Source: Oscillospiraceae bacterium
Lineage (GTDB): Bacteria; Bacillota; Clostridia; Oscillospirales; Ruminococcaceae
Direction of reading: 5' to 3'
Assembly: GCA_016291435.1 (NCBI GenBank)
Contig: JAEEXH010000025.1
Location: 1 to 34,796, forward strand
DNA: 34,796 bases
The position numbers and the translations under genes are program-made. This document shows, one piece after another, positions 32,155 through 34,796 of the stretch (the stretch's first letter is position 1; each line of letters begins with the position of its first letter). Below the pieces are notes generated by a model, which was given only the letters and a program-made list of their open reading frames with translations, was not told where the DNA came from and did no database searches.

Positions 32155-34796
32155 ATGAAACGTACAAACCGCCTGTACGCAATGCTCTGCGCATCCGTCT
32201 TTGCGCTTTCCGCACTGCCTGCCGCGCCCGCTTCCGCAGAAGAAGCAGCGGATCTTTTCTGCGTAACATACAGCGGAAGCAACGCCAACAGAAACGATTA
32301 TTCCCGCTGGGCATCCCCTGTCACCTCTGCGCTTCAGCCTGTCAGCGGCGGCTGGATGCGCGTACAGGGCAATACCCCGAGCGGCAAAGCGCTGGTCGAA
32401 TATTACAGCGATGATTTTACGCTCACCGACCGCATGCTGATCGACATGCAGCTCCCTGTCTGGGGCGGCTTCTATGCAGCCTCCGACGGCAATTATTATC
32501 TGATCACCGGGCAGGAAAACGACGATCACGATGACACCCTCCCGGTGCTCGATATTGCACAGTATGACAGCAGCTGGAACCTCATCAAGCATGTGCAGCG
32601 CGGCAATATGAAGGTCGCGATCCCCTTTGACGCCGGTTCCATGCGCTGCACCGATGACGGTACATGGCTCGTTCTGCGCATGGCACGCGAGATGTACAGC
32701 GGGCATCAGGCAAATCTCACGCTGCTCGTGCGAATGTCGGATCTGACGGTCACGGAGGATGACAGCGCGATCCAGTATCTGCACATGGGCTATGTCAGCC
32801 ACTCCTTCAATCAGTATGTCCTGCTGGACGGAACACATATCGTCGGCATCGACCACGGCGACGCCTATCCGCGTGCGGTCGTGCTGAATTACTATCAGTC
32901 TGATTACACCACAGGCTCCTTTATGCCGGATTACTTCGATTCTCCGTGCGTGGAGGTCAATATGCTCACCTTCCCGGAGGCATCCGATTCAGCCAACATG
33001 TATGAGGTCAACTACACCGGCGCTGCTGTCGGCGGCTTTATGCAGAGCAGCACGCATTACATCATTGCGTACAACACGGTGGATCAGTCGAAGCTCTCAG
33101 AATACTGGGAGGATTATTCCGGCAATCCGACGCGGAATATTCACATTGCCGCTGTGCCGAAAAATGCGCTGAAGGATGACAGCGTCAGAGATTTTACCCT
33201 GACGGACATCGCGGACGGCGATCCGACGGCACATGCACCGCAGCTCGTGCAGCTTGCGGAAGACCGCTTTGCCGTGCTCTGGCAGCAGGAAAATGATGTT
33301 TACATCACCGAGCTGGACGGCAGCGGTGCGCCCGTCGGCGAGGCTGCACATTTTGCGGGAGAGATCTCCGACTGCGTGCCCCGGTTCCATGACGGGAAGC
33401 TCGTCTGGTATGTCTGGAACAGTGATACCGTCACATTTTACAGCGTCGATCCTGCGCAGCCCGACGCGCCTGAGATCACGGCATATGTCGGCGGACACGA
33501 CTATCAGCAGATCGGCGATGCGGATGAAAACGGTACCGTCACGCTGAAATGCAGCAAATGCAGCGAGGAGAAAACCGTCACGGTGCCGACGGATTTCCGC
33601 GCTTACTGGAACAGCTCGCACTATGATAACGAATATACCTATTCCTCTCGCATACCCGATGCGCTCGATGCAGGCATGTATGTGAAGGTGCAGCTGACTG
33701 CCTCTGCGCCGGATAATCCCGATGTTCAGAACTTTATCATTGAAAGCAGCGATGATTCTGTTCTTGCGGCGCGCACGCCTGGCACCGCATACCGCATTCA
33801 GACCTTTGATATCAACGATTTTGACGAGCCGCAGCGCACGGTCACGCTGCGCATCCATCCTGAATATAACGAGAAATGCGTGAAGGAATTTACGCTCACG
33901 CTCGCACACAGCTATGAGACCACCGCATCTGTCCGACCGACCGCGGAAGCAGAAGGCTATATTGAGCACACCTGCTCCGGCTGCGGGCATGTATACCGCG
34001 AGGTGCTCCCGAAGCTGACAGATCTCTCCGCGGACAGCATCACGGTCACAATGCCGGAGGAGCCCTGCGTTTTTGACGGGACGGAACACAAGCCCGTGCC
34101 CGCTGTCACGCTGACGCAGGCAGACGGCACGGAGATCACGCTCGCGGAAGGCACCGATTACACTGTCTCCTATTCCGACAATCTCCACGCCGGCACAGCG
34201 TCTCTCCTGCTCACGGCTTCGGAGGAAAGCCTCTATGTCGCCGGCAGCCGGACTGCGACATTCACCGTCTCGCCGCAGCCGCTCTCTCCGGAGCAGATCA
34301 CCCTCGCGGAGAATCCCGGCCGTGACCCCGAGAAAGTCTTTGCGCCGGATTTCACTGTGAAGGATCAGGCGGGCACTGTGCTCACCGCAGAGGTTGATTA
34401 TCTCTTTGCATTCAGCGAAGACGGCACTGCGCTCACTGTCACGGGGCAGGGCGACTATACCAGCAATGCCGTGAAAACGCTCGACCCGAAGCTGCTGGAC
34501 ATTTCAGAATGCACGCTCACCTTCGCGGATGCTGAGTTCAGCGAAACCCCGGAAACCTATTACACCGGCAAGGAACAGACGCCGGATCTCATCGTGGCGG
34601 ACGGCGAACGCATCCTGCGCGCAGATCAGGATTACACTGTCACCTACGAAAAGAACGTAAACGCGGGCACGGCGGAGATCACGGTCAGCGGCACCGGCGC
34701 CTACACCGGCACGCTCACCGCCAACTTCCGCATTCTGCCGCTCAGCATCGAAGACGATACCGCATTCACCGCGGCGCTCTCAGAGGAAGGTCCGTT
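32155..34796 (+). CDS. Large secreted multidomain surface protein (3' partial)
   Basis: The frame stays open for 880 codons to the window end. A signal peptide (MKRTNRLYAMLCASVFALSA, cut near PASA-EE) starts it. Residues about 30-440 are beta-rich with repeated aromatic and Gly motifs, possibly a propeller; I do not recognise the fold. Two small CxxC units follow: CSKCSEEKTV (about 466-475) and CSGCGHVYRE, seen in many Firmicute surface proteins. From about residue 625 come at least three Ig-like repeats of the type YTGKEQTPDLIV...DYTVTYEKNVNAGTAEITVSG, often near the cell-wall end of adhesins. The C-terminus, where an anchor or dockerin may sit, is missing. AAAGGAG lies upstream of the ATG. 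The reverse-strand frame here is an artefact. Confidence 0.85.
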   Translation, partial: MKRTNRLYAMLCASVFALSALPAAPASAEEAADLFCVTYSGSNANRNDYSRWASPVTSALQPVSGGWMRVQGNTPSGKALVEYYSDDFTLTDRMLIDMQLPVWGGFYAASDGNYYLITGQENDDHDDTLPVLDIAQYDSSWNLIKHVQRGNMKVAIPFDAGSMRCTDDGTWLVLRMAREMYSGHQANLTLLVRMSDLTVTEDDSAIQYLHMGYVSHSFNQYVLLDGTHIVGIDHGDAYPRAVVLNYYQSDYTTGSFMPDYFDSPCVEVNMLTFPEASDSANMYEVNYTGAAVGGFMQSSTHYIIAYNTVDQSKLSEYWEDYSGNPTRNIHIAAVPKNALKDDSVRDFTLTDIADGDPTAHAPQLVQLAEDRFAVLWQQENDVYITELDGSGAPVGEAAHFAGEISDCVPRFHDGKLVWYVWNSDTVTFYSVDPAQPDAPEITAYVGGHDYQQIGDADENGTVTLKCSKCSEEKTVTVPTDFRAYWNSSHYDNEYTYSSRIPDALDAGMYVKVQLTASAPDNPDVQNFIIESSDDSVLAARTPGTAYRIQTFDINDFDEPQRTVTLRIHPEYNEKCVKEFTLTLAHSYETTASVRPTAEAEGYIEHTCSGCGHVYREVLPKLTDLSADSITVTMPEEPCVFDGTEHKPVPAVTLTQADGTEITLAEGTDYTVSYSDNLHAGTASLLLTASEESLYVAGSRTATFTVSPQPLSPEQITLAENPGRDPEKVFAPDFTVKDQAGTVLTAEVDYLFAFSEDGTALTVTGQGDYTSNAVKTLDPKLLDISECTLTFADAEFSETPETYYTGKEQTPDLIVADGERILRADQDYTVTYEKNVNAGTAEITVSGTGAYTGTLTANFRILPLSIEDDTAFTAALSEEGP

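Noticed and set aside
33097-34188. 363-codon minus-strand frame
   Set aside because: Antisense to the secreted protein, which has a signal peptide and Ig-like repeats.
1-34796. CRISPR array, tRNA, insertion sequence or prophage
   Set aside because: No regularly spaced direct repeats, no transposase or integrase reading frame and no cloverleaf seen.

Overview
The window (about 34.8 kb, GC-rich, roughly 55-60% by eye) looks like chromosomal DNA of a Ruminococcus-like Clostridia bacterium (Oscillospiraceae). Pointers are the Gram-positive cluster hprK/murB/rapZ/whiA, AddAB instead of RecBCD, strong AGGAGG ribosome sites, sigma-A promoters of the TTGACA-N17-TATAAT type, and secreted proteins with a dockerin-like module and Thr/Ser linkers. 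I saw no tRNA, rRNA, CRISPR array, insertion sequence or prophage.

Layout. 1-4608 (+): a BcrA-type ABC ATPase cut by the window edge, three related ABC-2 permeases (the first two a recent tandem duplication) and a sensor histidine kinase, i.e. an antimicrobial-peptide sensing/export module. 4609-4832: a promoter, foldable sequence and terminator with no gene, a candidate small RNA. 4833-6394 (-): a three-gene ExbB/ExbD-like motor operon, unexpected in a Gram-positive, with an extra membrane-anchored ExbD-like domain protein. 6524-7723 (-): a degenerate ROK regulator. 8044-10873 (+): DUF5662-like protein, U32-peptidase-like protein and MATE exporter as one operon. 10944-11685 (+): a gene-free stretch of about 700 nt with a perfect consensus promoter, many hairpins and a strong terminator, read as a large structured noncoding RNA. 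11739-16702 (-): hprK-murB-MFS-rapZ-whiA, linking carbon signalling, cell wall synthesis and division control. 16703-16998: a divergent control region with two palindromic elements. 16999-24727 (+): addB-addA and a sirtuin. 24780-27442 (-): flavoredoxin-like protein, a secreted dockerin-like protein and a solitary CARF-nuclease. 27616-31742 (-): a capsule/exopolysaccharide start module (sugar-nucleotide dehydratase, fused Wzz/tyrosine kinase, PHP phosphatase). 32155-end (+): a large secreted multidomain protein cut by the window edge.

Most noteworthy are the large RNA candidate, the ExbB/ExbD-like operon, and the solitary CARF nuclease packed against a secreted protein gene. All family assignments come from reading motifs; no database search was possible.
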